From assembly GCA_947650285.1 (NCBI GenBank), contig CANTFL010000536.1:62001-126000 (forward strand): a stretch of DNA of 64,000 bases, given 5' to 3'. The notes beneath the pieces are model-generated. The model did not search any database. It was not told where the DNA came from and was given only the letters and a program-made list of their open reading frames with translations. Shown here one piece after another: positions 46,277 to 57,139 of this stretch. Position 1 is the stretch's first letter, and each line of letters starts with the position of its first letter. This DNA comes from Hyaloperonospora brassicae. Its lineage: Eukaryota; Oomycota; Peronosporomycetes; Peronosporales; Peronosporaceae. A program made the position numbers and the translations under genes.

Positions 46277-47142
46277 CGATCGGAGTTGGTCGCCGACAAG
46301 GAAGGAGGGAGGAGGTGGAGGGGAGGTCCCGACGGCGGCCGACTTCTTTGTATCTTTTGCTCCTTTCGTAGCAAGCAAGCGCCAAGTGCACAGCATGTAA
46401 GCTTGAAGATTACAGGCGAGATGGGATTTCGAATTCCACGCTTGCTGGAGCGTGCAGAGAACAAGGTAAGCCCCACTCGATTAAGATGTGCGATGGGTCC
46501 ATGGTGCGTGCGACACGACACGATGCAAAGCGCTTGCGATGCCGTTTCCCGCTCGTGTACCTGCTACACGTGGAACCGCGAACCGGGCAGTCGTCCGCAC
46601 GCGTCAGGGTGCAGTAACATTGTGCACCCATTCCAGGCGGAATAGCTGCTGCTATAGCTGCTCGGCCAGTCATACCAGCACCATTCGAACGAAAGTGTAT
46701 CTCACGACCAGTGCACGATCCTCACATGCTCTTCATTTGACTGGTAAGAAGCCCGAGACTGACCACTATCGTGTGATCGTGGGGTGGACTCTTCTTGTAG
46801 GATGCGGGTGTCATAAACACCCAGGCTCGTCCATCAATGGACCAGCTTGAAGCTACCGTGGGATGTGCGCGGAAGCACTTGCGCGAACTCGCTCGCCCTC
46901 TGCGTGCTGCCAAACCTGCCGCTTTGAGGTCGAGACACGGCATCTGTCGCTGTAACACGAAGTATGCTCGTTGCAGAGGACATGAAGAGAAGCGCTGAAC
47001 TTGCTTTTGGACTCACGTCATCATACATGCGCTACTGCCAACGGACGAATCTATGCGTGGAATGAAATGGGCAGCTCTCCTGGCTCCGTCAACCTGTCCA
47101 TCTTCTACGAGAGGGTTTCTACTGTATGCGGCAACTCACCCA

Positions 47143-47210
47143 GCGACTTTGCCTATCCAAACTTTGTCGCAGAGCAACCCGCGGCTTTGCCTATCCAAAC
47201 TTTCTCGCAG
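47143..47210 (-). repeat. 30-bp direct repeat pair upstream of the left epimerase
   Basis: Two copies of a 30-bp unit with AAAGTTTGGATAGGCAAAG at its centre lie 38 bp apart, the mirror of 50233-50300. A single diverged copy lies upstream of the paralogue at 13724-13753. Confidence 0.7.
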
Positions 47211-48367
47211 GCCAAGAGCCAGCTTGACCTAACCAGCCGCCGGAATGGCCACTGTAAGCTTTGCTGCTTCTTTTTCGCCGCAGTTTTTGTCCGCCTTCCT
47301 TTGCCTTCCACCCACTCTTCCGTGCCGCGCGGACCCCGAGGTGTCACGTCGAGCCAATTTGGCATTCTAGCGCTCTTCAAGGACGCAACCGAAGTTCGGC
47401 TATGTATGCTCATGCCCTCACCTTTTATCGTGGGAAGCAGATCAGCGACGGCAAAGAGTGACCCTGGCATTCGAAAGCCGTAACGCCGCGGTCCTGTAAG
47501 ATCTCCAGAAGCATTGCAATGTATTTCACCTGACCTCACCTTATCATCATTTCATTACGTAGCATCGTTATCATCAGCGGCAGACGCCTTAACTTGAGGA
47601 GTCTGAGGTTTACTCTTATATGCACCGCAATCGGTGGTCTGGGAGCTTGCAAGGGTCTTAAGTCCAGAGCTATGAACAAGTGGTACTCAGTGAATGCCCT
47701 TCTATGTGTTTCCGTCTCGGTGATGCGCAGCATAAAGAGCGGGCGCTCCTGAGAATCTCCTGCCAGGTGCTGCGGAATTTGATATAGGGATGCATCGACA
47801 AAAAAGCTTTTTCTTTATGACCCATTATCGCACCATCAAGAATACCGCAAATGATGCTTTGAATATCCATATCCTCGGAATAAACCATGTCGGATCTGAG
47901 TCGTGCACGAATCCGCTCAAATGTGCTTTACGCAACTGATACACTTCTGCACATGCTTTTTATTCTGTACGCACGATTCGTCCTAAAAAGAAGATTCGAT
48001 CGGTTCATAATCCTGGAGTGATCGAACGCCTTCGGTAATGCCGCAAACCTACACTCAAACAGAAGACATAGGTAACAGTCTGCACGAAATAATACAGACA
48101 CCCGTCTCTGGGGTGCTCCAACACTTCACGTACACGGTCGCGTAGAGGAAGCGCAGTCGACTGAAGTCGGCAAGCTCAAATGACATAGAACGAGGCGGGC
48201 TTGTTTTCATATTCAATATCACCGGTCGAAAAAGCTGCTCTGATTTGTCTAGCTACAAATACATGCTGACGACCTGCTCACCACTTATCGCGCGCGTGTC
48301 GTATAAATGGGTGACATTGTACGGATGCAATGGACTGTTATTAGCCGGTTTTTTGTCCAGTACTGCC

Positions 48368-49075
48368 ACATGGGCTATATTTATGTGCTGATGCCTGCAA
48401 TCCAGGGGCACGGGTACCGTAACCGAATAATGCATGCCTCTGCTCATCACTTGTTTGTAGATCGGCCGTAAATGTGAAAGCATGTTGCGGAATGGTCCTG
48501 GCGAGTAGCCGATCACCTGATTGAAACTATTGTTTCTTAAGAGTGTATCTGGCCGGGAGATTTCTAGTCCAGCACTGAGTCATGGAAGATATGATCATCG
48601 GTATCATGTCATGTTTCAGACATCGACATCGAAAGTGTCAGGATCTGGATATCTCTATTCATTTATAAGCAGATCGAAATACGAAGTGACTCCGCGATAG
48701 CCCAAGTAGATAATGCATCAATAAAAGACCTCTATCGATGTTTTTATGATATGTGTGGCAATCCAACTTACCGTCAGGCATTACATAGCGAGCGTCTCAG
48801 ACAACATAGAACGAATTAACGTACAGAGCCCAACTTCATGCTGAACACCTGTACAGTCGGTATGAGCTGCGTTGACGGGCTCGAGAAATGAAAGAGCCTT
48901 GGTGGTCAACGTCGAGTTGTGGTAAGTACACAAGAAATGTGACAAGATAGATACGCTTCATTCATTATTATCGAATTACCATGTGACAATGTTGACATAA
49001 CCGAAGTAGACAACAACCTATGATGACGCGACCTCAGAAGAGAGATTGAGAGCTTCATACAATAAATATTTATGC
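48368..49075 (+). other. 708-bp unique spacer at the centre of the inverted duplication
   Basis: This sequence is not mirrored. It holds no long frame and no motif I recognise. It would form the loop of any cruciform or fold-back transcript. Confidence 0.8.
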
Positions 49076-50232
49076 GGCAGTACTGGACAAAAAACCGGCT
49101 AATAACAGTCCATTGCATCCGTACAATGTCACCCATTTATACGACACGCGCGCGATAAGTGGTGAGCAGGTCGTCAGCATGTATTTGTAGCTAGACAAAT
49201 CAGAGCAGCTTTTTCGACCGGTGATATTGAATATGAAAACAAGCCCGCCTCGTTCTATGTCATTTGAGCTTGCCGACTTCAGTCGACTGCGCTTCCTCTA
49301 CGCGACCGTGTACGTGAAGTGTTGGAGCACCCCAGAGACGGGTGTCTGTATTATTTCGTGCAGACTGTTACCTATGTCTTCTGTTTGAGTGTAGGTTTGC
49401 GGCATTACCGAAGGCGTTCGATCACTCCAGGATTATGAACCGATCGAATCTTCTTTTTAGGACGAATCGTGCGTACAGAATAAAAAGCATGTGCAGAAGT
49501 GTATCAGTTGCGTAAAGCACATTTGAGCGGATTCGTGCACGACTCAGATCCGACATGGTTTATTCCGAGGATATGGATATTCAAAGCATCATTTGCGGTA
49601 TTCTTGATGGTGCGATAATGGGTCATAAAGAAAAAGCTTTTTTGTCGATGCATCCCTATATCAAATTCCGCAGCACCTGGCAGGAGATTCTCAGGAGCGC
49701 CCGCTCTTTATGCTGCGCATCACCGAGACGGAAACACATAGAAGGGCATTCACTGAGTACCACTTGTTCATAGCTCTGGACTTAAGACCCTTGCAAGCTC
49801 CCAGACCACCGATTGCGGTGCATATAAGAGTAAACCTCAGACTCCTCAAGTTAAGGCGTCTGCCGCTGATGATAACGATGCTACGTAATGAAATGATGAT
49901 AAGGTGAGGTCAGGTGAAATACATTGCAATGCTTCTGGAGATCTTACAGGACCGCGGCGTTACGGCTTTCGAATGCCAGGGTCACTCTTTGCCGTCGCTG
50001 ATCTGCTTCCCACGATAAAAGGTGAGGGCATGAGCATACATAGCCGAACTTCGGTTGCGTCCTTGAAGAGCGCTAGAATGCCAAATTGGCTCGACGTGAC
50101 ACCTCGGGGTCCGCGCGGCACGGAAGAGTGGGTGGAAGGCAAAGGAAGGCGGACAAAAACTGCGGCGAAAAAGAAGCAGCAAAGCTTACAGTGGCCATTC
50201 CGGCGGCTGGTTAGGTCAAGCTGGCTCTTGGC

Positions 50233-50300
50233 CTGCGAGAAAGTTTGGATAGGCAAAGCCGCGGGTTGCTCTGCGACAAAGTTTGGATAGGCAAAGTCGC
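50233..50300 (+). repeat. 30-bp direct repeat pair upstream of the right epimerase
   Basis: The units are 50233-50262 and 50271-50300, both starting CTGCGA and ending CGC around AAAGTTTGGATAGGCAAAG. Only two bases differ. The position is about 1 kb before the epimerase ATG. A single related unit lies at 13724-13753 before the paralogue. Its function is unknown; a regulatory role is only a guess. Confidence 0.7.
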
Positions 50301-51175
50301 TGGGTGAGTTGCCGCATACAGTAGAAACCCTCTCGTAGAAGATGGACAGGTTGACGGAGCCAGGAGAGCTGCCCATTTCATTCCACGCATAGATTCGTCC
50401 GTTGGCAGTAGCGCATGTATGATGACGTGAGTCCAAAAGCAAGTTCAGCGCTTCTCTTCATGTCCTCTGCAACGAGCATACTTCGTGTTACAGCGACAGA
50501 TGCCGTGTCTCGACCTCAAAGCGGCAGGTTTGGCAGCACGCAGAGGGCGAGCGAGTTCGCGCAAGTGCTTCCGCGCACATCCCACGGTAGCTTCAAGCTG
50601 GTCCATTGATGGACGAGCCTGGGTGTTTATGACACCCGCATCCTACAAGAAGAGTCCACCCCACGATCACACGATAGTGGTCAGTCTCGGGCTTCTTACC
50701 AGTCAAATGAAGAGCATGTGAGGATCGTGCACTGGTCGTGAGATACACTTTCGTTCGAATGGTGCTGGTATGACTGGCCGAGCAGCTATAGCAGCAGCTA
50801 TTCCGCCTGGAATGGGTGCACAATGTTACTGCACCCTGACGCGTGCGGACGACTGCCCGGTTCGCGGTTCCACGTGTAGCAGGTACACGAGCGGGAAACG
50901 GCATCGCAAGCGCTTTGCATCGTGTCGTGTCGCACGCACCATGGACCCATCGCACATCTTAATCGAGTGGGGCTTACCTCGTTCTCTGCACGCTCCAGCA
51001 AGCGTGGAATTCGAAATCCCATCTCGCCTGTAATCTTCAAGCTTACATGCTGTGCACTTGGCGCTTGCTTGCTACGAAAGGAGCAAAGGATACAAAGAAG
51101 TCGGCCGCCGTCGGGACCTCCTCCTCCACCTCCTCCTCCACCTCCTCCTTCCTTGTCGGCGACCAACTCCGATCG

Positions 51176-51182
51176 TCATTTC
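51176..51182 (+). promoter_or_regulatory. Initiator-like element, right epimerase
   Basis: TCATTTC fits YCAYTYY. It lies about 80 bp before the ATG at 51259, and the paralogue has TCATTCC at the equivalent place (14446-14452). Confidence 0.45.
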
Positions 51183-51258
51183 GGAATTCCCCTCCTGCCC
51201 TCAAGCACCACTACGACATCACCACTTGCTGACTGCCCCGCTCTCCCCGACGTCCGTC

Positions 51259-52233
51259 ATGGTCCACTCGTTCCTGCTCAAGACTGCGGCCTTGGCGTCA
51301 TCGGCTCTGCTGGCTTCGGTGGCGGCGAAAACGGGTTTCCCGGCGCCAGGCACCGTCTGCCTCACGCATCCGTCCAACTCGTATGCCGAGATCCTCACCT
51401 TCGGTGCGCAAGTGATCTCGTTCCATTCGGCCACTGACCCGCACCGCAATGTGCTGTTCATGTCGAACTCGACGGACGGCACGGGCCCCACCCGCGGCGG
51501 CATTCCCGTCATCTTCCCGAACTATCGCCAAGCTCAGGGGTTCCCCTCGCCGGACAACGGCATTGCCCGTGTTTCGGAGTGGGAGGTCGTGAGTGTGGTG
51601 GTGGCGACGGACGTGCGCAAGGATAGTGTCGCCACGTTCCGTCTGATGTCCACTGAAGCCACCCGCAAGATGTGGCCGCACGACTTTGTGCTCGAGTACG
51701 AGGTGAAGCTGTGGACAAATTGGATCGAGACGACGCTGACTGTGCACAACGTCAACCCGATGTTCATTGAGTTCCAGGCGCTGTTCCACAACTACATCCG
51801 AGTCAACGACATCGTGCGCGACGGCTTGATGATTGAGAATCTGGACGGCGTCCAGTACTTCGACAAGCTGACCAACACGGAGCGTACCGAGACGCGCAAG
51901 AGCTTTGGCATCACGTCGGAGGTCGACGGCATCTTCAAGAATGTCGAGAGAGACGTCGTCGTGCGCGTCCCGGGCGGCAGCTTCAACCAGATCGTCACTA
52001 TCCAGAAGTCGGCGTCGTTTTTCAGTGATAAGGTCACACCTATCAACACGCCGATGGATTGCGTTCTCTGGAACCCGTGGAAGGAAAGCGCGGCGAAGAT
52101 GACGGGCTTTGATGACACCGAGTACCTGTACATGGCCGTCATTGGACCGGGATGCGTGAACGGGAATCAAGGTCTCTCGCCTGACATGTACTACAAGCTG
52201 AACCAAGTCATCATGGTGTCCAAGGACGTGTAA
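51259..52233 (+). CDS. Secreted aldose-1-epimerase-like protein (right copy)
   Basis: This is an intact 324-residue frame with a cleavable-looking signal peptide (about residues 1-22, MVHSFLLKTAALASSALLAS). The core is a galactose-mutarotase-like beta-sandwich by its motifs RGGIPVIFPNY (79-89), MWPHDFVLEYEV (138-149), ALFHNY (174-179) and WNPW (271-274). Family members interconvert anomers of hexose or hexose-6-phosphate using a His and a Glu. His 177 is in place, but the Glu position appears as Gly 296 in YMAVIGPG, so activity is doubtful. GC-rich codon use contrasts with the AT-rich surroundings and marks it as a maintained host gene. The frame is open upstream to 51052, but that part crosses the promoter-like region and the CTC tract. 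Confidence 0.85.
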   Translation: MVHSFLLKTAALASSALLASVAAKTGFPAPGTVCLTHPSNSYAEILTFGAQVISFHSATDPHRNVLFMSNSTDGTGPTRGGIPVIFPNYRQAQGFPSPDNGIARVSEWEVVSVVVATDVRKDSVATFRLMSTEATRKMWPHDFVLEYEVKLWTNWIETTLTVHNVNPMFIEFQALFHNYIRVNDIVRDGLMIENLDGVQYFDKLTNTERTETRKSFGITSEVDGIFKNVERDVVVRVPGGSFNQIVTIQKSASFFSDKVTPINTPMDCVLWNPWKESAAKMTGFDDTEYLYMAVIGPGCVNGNQGLSPDMYYKLNQVIMVSKDV

Positions 52234-52568
52234 GTGGCTGCCACCGAGCGAGTGGTGGGCATAATGTGATGTCTGCCGCCTCGTACCGATGTCCTATGGC
52301 TGCTCGGTCTCCATTGCTCGAGTATTTTACTGCAATGCAGGATGGCCGAAACCGCTTGGATAGTTGCTGCGCATTACGACTTTGGGTCTTAGGGCAATGT
52401 AAAGTCAACACGTATGCATCTTTTCACGTGGCTCTTTTGTACTCAATCTTATGTTCATGCCGCGACCTCACCTGAGATATGGCTTTGCAATGCCAAGCAG
52501 GTAAAGAGAGCAGCACCCGACCAACCCCGTGACGGTTTGCACTCGTTCATATCGTAGTCGTGGTATAT

Positions 52569-53436
52569 CGTCTCGGTCATAGCATATAGCAAAACAGCAT
52601 TACCATGTCACCTGCCCTTGACCGGGTTTGATGTGGCACAACGAAGCTCGACCGCTTTACAGGATGTATGTCGACTACGTGTCGATGCGCTCCCTTGCTC
52701 ACACACGCTTTGTAGTAGTGAAGAAGCTGGTGAGTACTCGAAACAAGTACTGAACGCAAACTGGAACGGGATGCTATTACTTGTTTTGCTGTCGAGCTTC
52801 GCACATTCAGACGCTATTGACAGTCCCATCGAGGAGGTCAAGTTGTCTTCGAGGCGATATCACAAGGTATTATCTCTCTCTCTCTTACAGGACTTTCGAT
52901 ACGAAGCAATCTGTAAGCAAGTAGGCCAGACAGCTGTCACAACTTTGCGCTCACACATTGGATCGCAGACACACCATCGTGCGCCACACCCACTGTCTTG
53001 TGTCACTCAGAGGTGTCTGGCGCTCATGATGGCATGTACCGGACAACGTCGTCAGTAGGACATCTCCGAGAGCACATGGGTTCCGACAAACTCGTTTGTC
53101 ATCGAGCTGACGGAACACGCCCGCACAAAGCCTTGCACGCGTTAGCGCATATGCTTCGCTTCGACAAGTCACAAGGCCGTATGTGGCGCCTTGAGGCGAT
53201 TGGCAAACAACTCTGCAACAAGTGGTCTGAAAGTCCTTCACAAAAGTGTGAGAACTAGCAGGGAGAGCGCTGCACATGAAAGCGGAAGTAATTACGTTAA
53301 GGCCATGAACAAGCGTAGCGCAAGAACCTGTAGCTAAGTGCATATCACGCATCGACAGTCGCATTCGTGCACAAAAACGGCGTGCCGAGCACACGACCCG
53401 CAAAGACAAGAGCTGATCCAGATTGCATTGTGTAAG
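52569..53436 (+). other. No recognised gene; one 146-residue frame
   Basis: A plus frame of 146 residues at 52618-53058 and an opposing minus frame of 152 residues at 52951-53409 are the longest. Neither shows a signal peptide or motif I recognise. They may be chance frames. Confidence 0.4.
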
Positions 53437-53558
53437 TGTACGGGGTGAGCCTGTTCTATGTGAGTGATACCACTTTGGGTCAAATAGACAATTAACATTA
53501 TCAAAAGGGGACCGCTAATGAGCCTTCAGTTTTCGCTAATGAGCCTTCACCCGTTACA
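53437..53558 (+). repeat. Decayed LTR fragment of the TGTAAC family, with 16-bp direct repeat
   Basis: It starts TGTACGGGGTGAGCCTGTTC, close to the LTR start TGTAACTGGGTGAGCCCGTT at 5039, and ends CACCCGTTACA. At only 122 bp it is an internally deleted or rearranged solo LTR. It contains CGCTAATGAGCCTTCA twice (53513-53528 and 53534-53549). No convincing target-site duplication is seen. Confidence 0.4.
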
Positions 53559-55253
53559 TTAAACAAGTAATTGGATTTGAAGGTCTCTAAATTCTAAAAC
53601 GAAATTGACGTTCTCTAACGCTCCTGATTCTAAATTTTCACGGTCGATCTTTAAGACACATTAGCATCGTTACAAGAAGCAGAGGAGTAATTGACCTGCG
53701 ACCCCCACAGTGCAAAACAGCGCGCACTAGGTATGGCGGGCTTTGCTGCGTGGTGCCTTATTATGATCGTCCTCAAGAGCGCGGAACGGAGGAATAGACC
53801 ACTCTAGTCTCAGCGCTTTTTATTTTGGCTAACGAAACAGCCAGAATTGTACGATACCGTCAATCCTCCTCCTGCCCGTCAGGCGTTACCGTCGCTCGTA
53901 CCGTCGTCGCTCGTGCTTTTGCTACTGCCCGGACTCTGGATGCATAATGCCGTCGATTCCATCTCCCTAGTCAAGATCAGCATCTGGGTACCTTCATTTA
54001 TTCGCATTTGGAAGCTGGTCGCCACCAATTAACGTCACGCAGGACACGAGTGGCTAAAGACAGGTCGTCGTTTTCTGCACACCTGTACAGCTTTGGAGGG
54101 TTTGAAGCAGTATCGGTTAGGATTGATCTACTGGCATGTTCAAGCACGGAAGAATTGAAAACTCGACGGTATGTCCAATGTAGGGCGCTTTGTGTCTTGA
54201 CTGGGCAACGGGTTAATGCCCTTAGTGAGCGTCAATGTGACGGACGTCGTTAATTCTAGCGGCTGGATGGATACGCAAGTGTTCGACGGTGTCGTCGGTT
54301 GACGACGTGAACGCAGCGACGGAAACACTGATGTTTGCAGGATCGATGAAGGGTTGCGATCGCTATAAATTGCTGCCAGATATGCCTAATGGCATACTGC
54401 CGTTCAGCGGATTCCTGACACTTAGAGACCTGATTATGGACGTTTTTTCGCTCGCCTGTTAATCCACCATCGTCACCGGCTGCTGTCTCTGCATCGGGGT
54501 ATTGATTTAACTTTGGTCATGGGAACGACTGCTGCAGTTTGGCCCACCCGATCTATAGGTTAAACGAAATGGGCGAACAGGTGTCCTGCTCTTAGCCGAA
54601 GATGGCTCTGGCTGCATTGATAGAGTATTGTGAGGTATGATGAGGATGGTGTAGTCGGATAACGAATAGATCTTTGCGCTGTGTATGTGGTACCGATAGA
54701 CGATGTTGCGCATGCTGGCTCGTACTATCCTATTAATCGTTTGTCTCAGATATAGTATTGTTCATAGAGTAATTAAAGTCGTCTTGAAGTTGCCGTGACC
54801 GCCTTCTTGTCACTGACTGACTTGGTGTTGATTGCGGCTTGTTCCCCATCGGGCGTGCTTTGACATCGCTTACATCCACATGATCGACTGCGTTTGCGAT
54901 CGTAAATACATCTATGTGTTGAGATAACGTAGACTACCCACACTTTTGCTTAATAGGATAGCAAAATATTATATAACTTTAAGTGCAGGCTAGCATCGGC
55001 TTGATTAAGTTGGGTACGATATTAACGTGTAAATATACGATCTCGATATCCTGACACATATATATGCTTCTCAACCTCTTGATGTGCTTGAGTGATACAA
55101 CAAGCCCATTTTCATGAATCGACCGTTGTGGAAAGCTTTAGGGGATTTTAGAGAGCCATTAAGACAAAAATTAATGTGTAGTTGAACAGAGCTATTTACA
55201 TAGTGATGGCATCTAAAAAAAGGAGCATGTATATTGCTTACGACTGTCAATAT
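53559..55253 (+). other. No recognisable gene
   Basis: Only frames under 85 residues are present apart from the end (123 residues, minus, 55071-55442), and none is assignable. I see no repeats shared with the rest of the window. Confidence 0.5.
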
Positions 55254-57115
55254 TGTGGTAAAGTCGCTAATCAATTTTGGGATGTGGATCGGTGACCACC
55301 CAGTTGAGACGTCACTAACTGGCAGAAAACGACACCAGGTGATCAAGCAATCCAATGGGAGATGGAAGGTGATCTCAACGAGGCTCAATGATCCATTCCA
55401 ACTGTTACCAGGGTGACGGAGACGGGGCGATATCTGAGACAAGACGATAAACCAGAAAATGCTTCATGGAGCGATCTGGGACAAGATGACAAATAGAACG
55501 ATTTCCACGGAGCGATATGGGACAAGGAAGTGGGACGAAGTCATACAATTCACCTGGATGTTGGTCAAGGAGAAGATACGTATATTTGAGCAGGTGAAGA
55601 CTGGACCGCATATTTATATGCGAAGGTCTCTTGATTTACGGACATCGGAACGTTGGATTAACTGGCTATGGCAACGGCCGTGGATATTGTGGCCAAGTCA
55701 CTCTGGAAAGGTGCATCTGGGACCAGGTGATGCGTTATGAATGTTCAGGAGAGTCAAGGGAGCTATGTCAAAGCGTATGGACGATCGCATCAATCGGATA
55801 AACACTGAAGGATGATACGGGAACACGTACAAGGAACGAGAGAATGTCTATGGCTGATTTGTACTAGGTCAATCTCCAACATTTCGATATTGAATATCAG
55901 ATCGGTAATGTTCCCTGTTGACCATGGATATGTCGTTGATGGAGATACTGGATCATGATGATGAGCTTGTTGAAGGTTCATGAGTAATGTCTCACAAGTT
56001 CAGACCGAAAGAGCCAGTAGAAACCGGTTCAATTGACGTCGCAAAATGGATTTAGACGCATTCGGCATTTGGGTACTATTTTGGACCTTTTAGTACCAAA
56101 CAGGAGGATTTGGTACCATATTTGGAATTTGTTCCTCTGCTGGCGTTTAGGTACGAAATCAGGAACATTGGCGCTATCTTTGGAGTACAGGTCACGAAAT
56201 TTTGACACGTGTTCAAGGGGGCGATCAAGCTTAAAGTAGATATCGGTTTGGAGAGTGACCCACAGTTTGGAATAGGCTTAACGATAGGTTGGCTCTTAAT
56301 TTGGCTGGATATAAAACAGTCACCGTTTTTTTACAAATGAAGCACGTCGCAGACTTCTCTTCCGGGCGGGATATTTGGCATCCCGTCGATCGAGAGACTC
56401 AGCCGCGCCGTGTTTCGTGTACTCACCTTGGATTTTTCGGCCAAGGTGGGGTTAAGGTAACTCAACTCAACTCAAACTGATAGGGTAGCAGCAAACAACG
56501 GTGAAGGAAAAGGATTTTGGTGACAAGATCGCGAGACGGCTCAAGTGGTTACAAGATCCGGACAATGAGTGCAAGACAAGACCGAGCAAGATCGAAGCGA
56601 TTCACAGGCAGATCGGCCCGTTTCATTTTGGCGAAGCGCAAGACCTATGTGTTACACTGCGCACTTCCGACAAGACCGTCCGATCCCAAGACCAGATTGG
56701 ACCGATCCCAAGGCAAGATCGACGCAAGACTATTATTTGCCAAGTGAAGATCCCGCACATCAAAGACCCCGATCCCAAAGACAAATCGAAATCGGTGTGA
56801 TCCAAGATCAAGATCAAGATCGCGACATCTTCACATAGTAATCGTTGCGACTCAATATCCAGATCGCAGAACCCCAGCTCGTGGTGTGAAGATCTCCGTA
56901 CCGAAAGCGAACTCTCAACTCCAAACCCTCAGCGAGATCGAAATCTCCCAAGGCTATTACGAAGAGCTGAACCCAGCCCAACCGACGGGTACACAAGGTG
57001 AGCACAAAGCTATACAACAATGCGCAATCGGAGTACCCCCTCCGTGAGTCGCAAAGTCTGAGCAAGTGGACGATCGACCCTCACATCTGCGAGTTTGTGA
57101 GATCGACTTCACCAC
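55254..57115 (+). repeat. Copy B2: LTR plus leader of the second gypsy family
   Basis: This is a direct repeat of 28758-30530. It starts TGTGGTAAAG and shares the CCACCCAGTTGAGACGTCAC-type block, the TTTGGAGTACAGGTCACGAA block (near 56185), the CAACTCAACTCAA tract and the PBS-like AGGGTAGCAGC. Its gag start reads PTGTQGEHKAIQQ (about 56990). The match to B1 ends near 57115, where MULE sequence begins, so the element is truncated there. Substitutions and small indels are numerous, so both are old. Confidence 0.6.
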
Positions 57116-57139
57116 AGTATCTACATCACAGTTCGATGT

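Larger units (their letters stand above)
44884..48367 (-). repeat. Left arm of a 3.5-kb inverted duplication
   Basis: This 3,484-bp segment is the reverse complement of 49076-52568. Coordinates pair as x + y = 97443 near the centre and 97452 outside a 9-bp length difference in a CTC-rich tract upstream of the epimerase. I see only scattered single-base differences besides that indel. The outer end is at ATATACCA and the inner end at TACTGCC. Confidence 0.95.
49076..52568 (+). repeat. Right arm of the 3.5-kb inverted duplication
   Basis: This is the 3,493-bp partner of 44884-48367. Visible differences include a 9-bp longer CTC-rich tract near 51120-51150, a T/C change in the 3' flank of the gene near 52268, and a C/T change near 50980. 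Homology ends abruptly at TGGTATAT (52568). Confidence 0.95.

Noticed and set aside
49960..50442. 160-residue frame in the palindrome arm (mirror 47001-47483)
   Set aside because: It overlaps other frames and the 30-bp direct repeats, and has no recognisable domain. Presence in both arms only reflects the duplication.
44884..52568. DNA transposon with 3.5-kb terminal inverted repeats
   Set aside because: The spacer has no transposase and the outer ends show no target duplication; the arms carry a host-type gene, so inverted duplication is the simpler reading.
52618..53409. Candidate effector gene next to the palindrome
   Set aside because: Neither the plus nor the minus frame has a signal peptide, RxLR or LxLFLAK motif.
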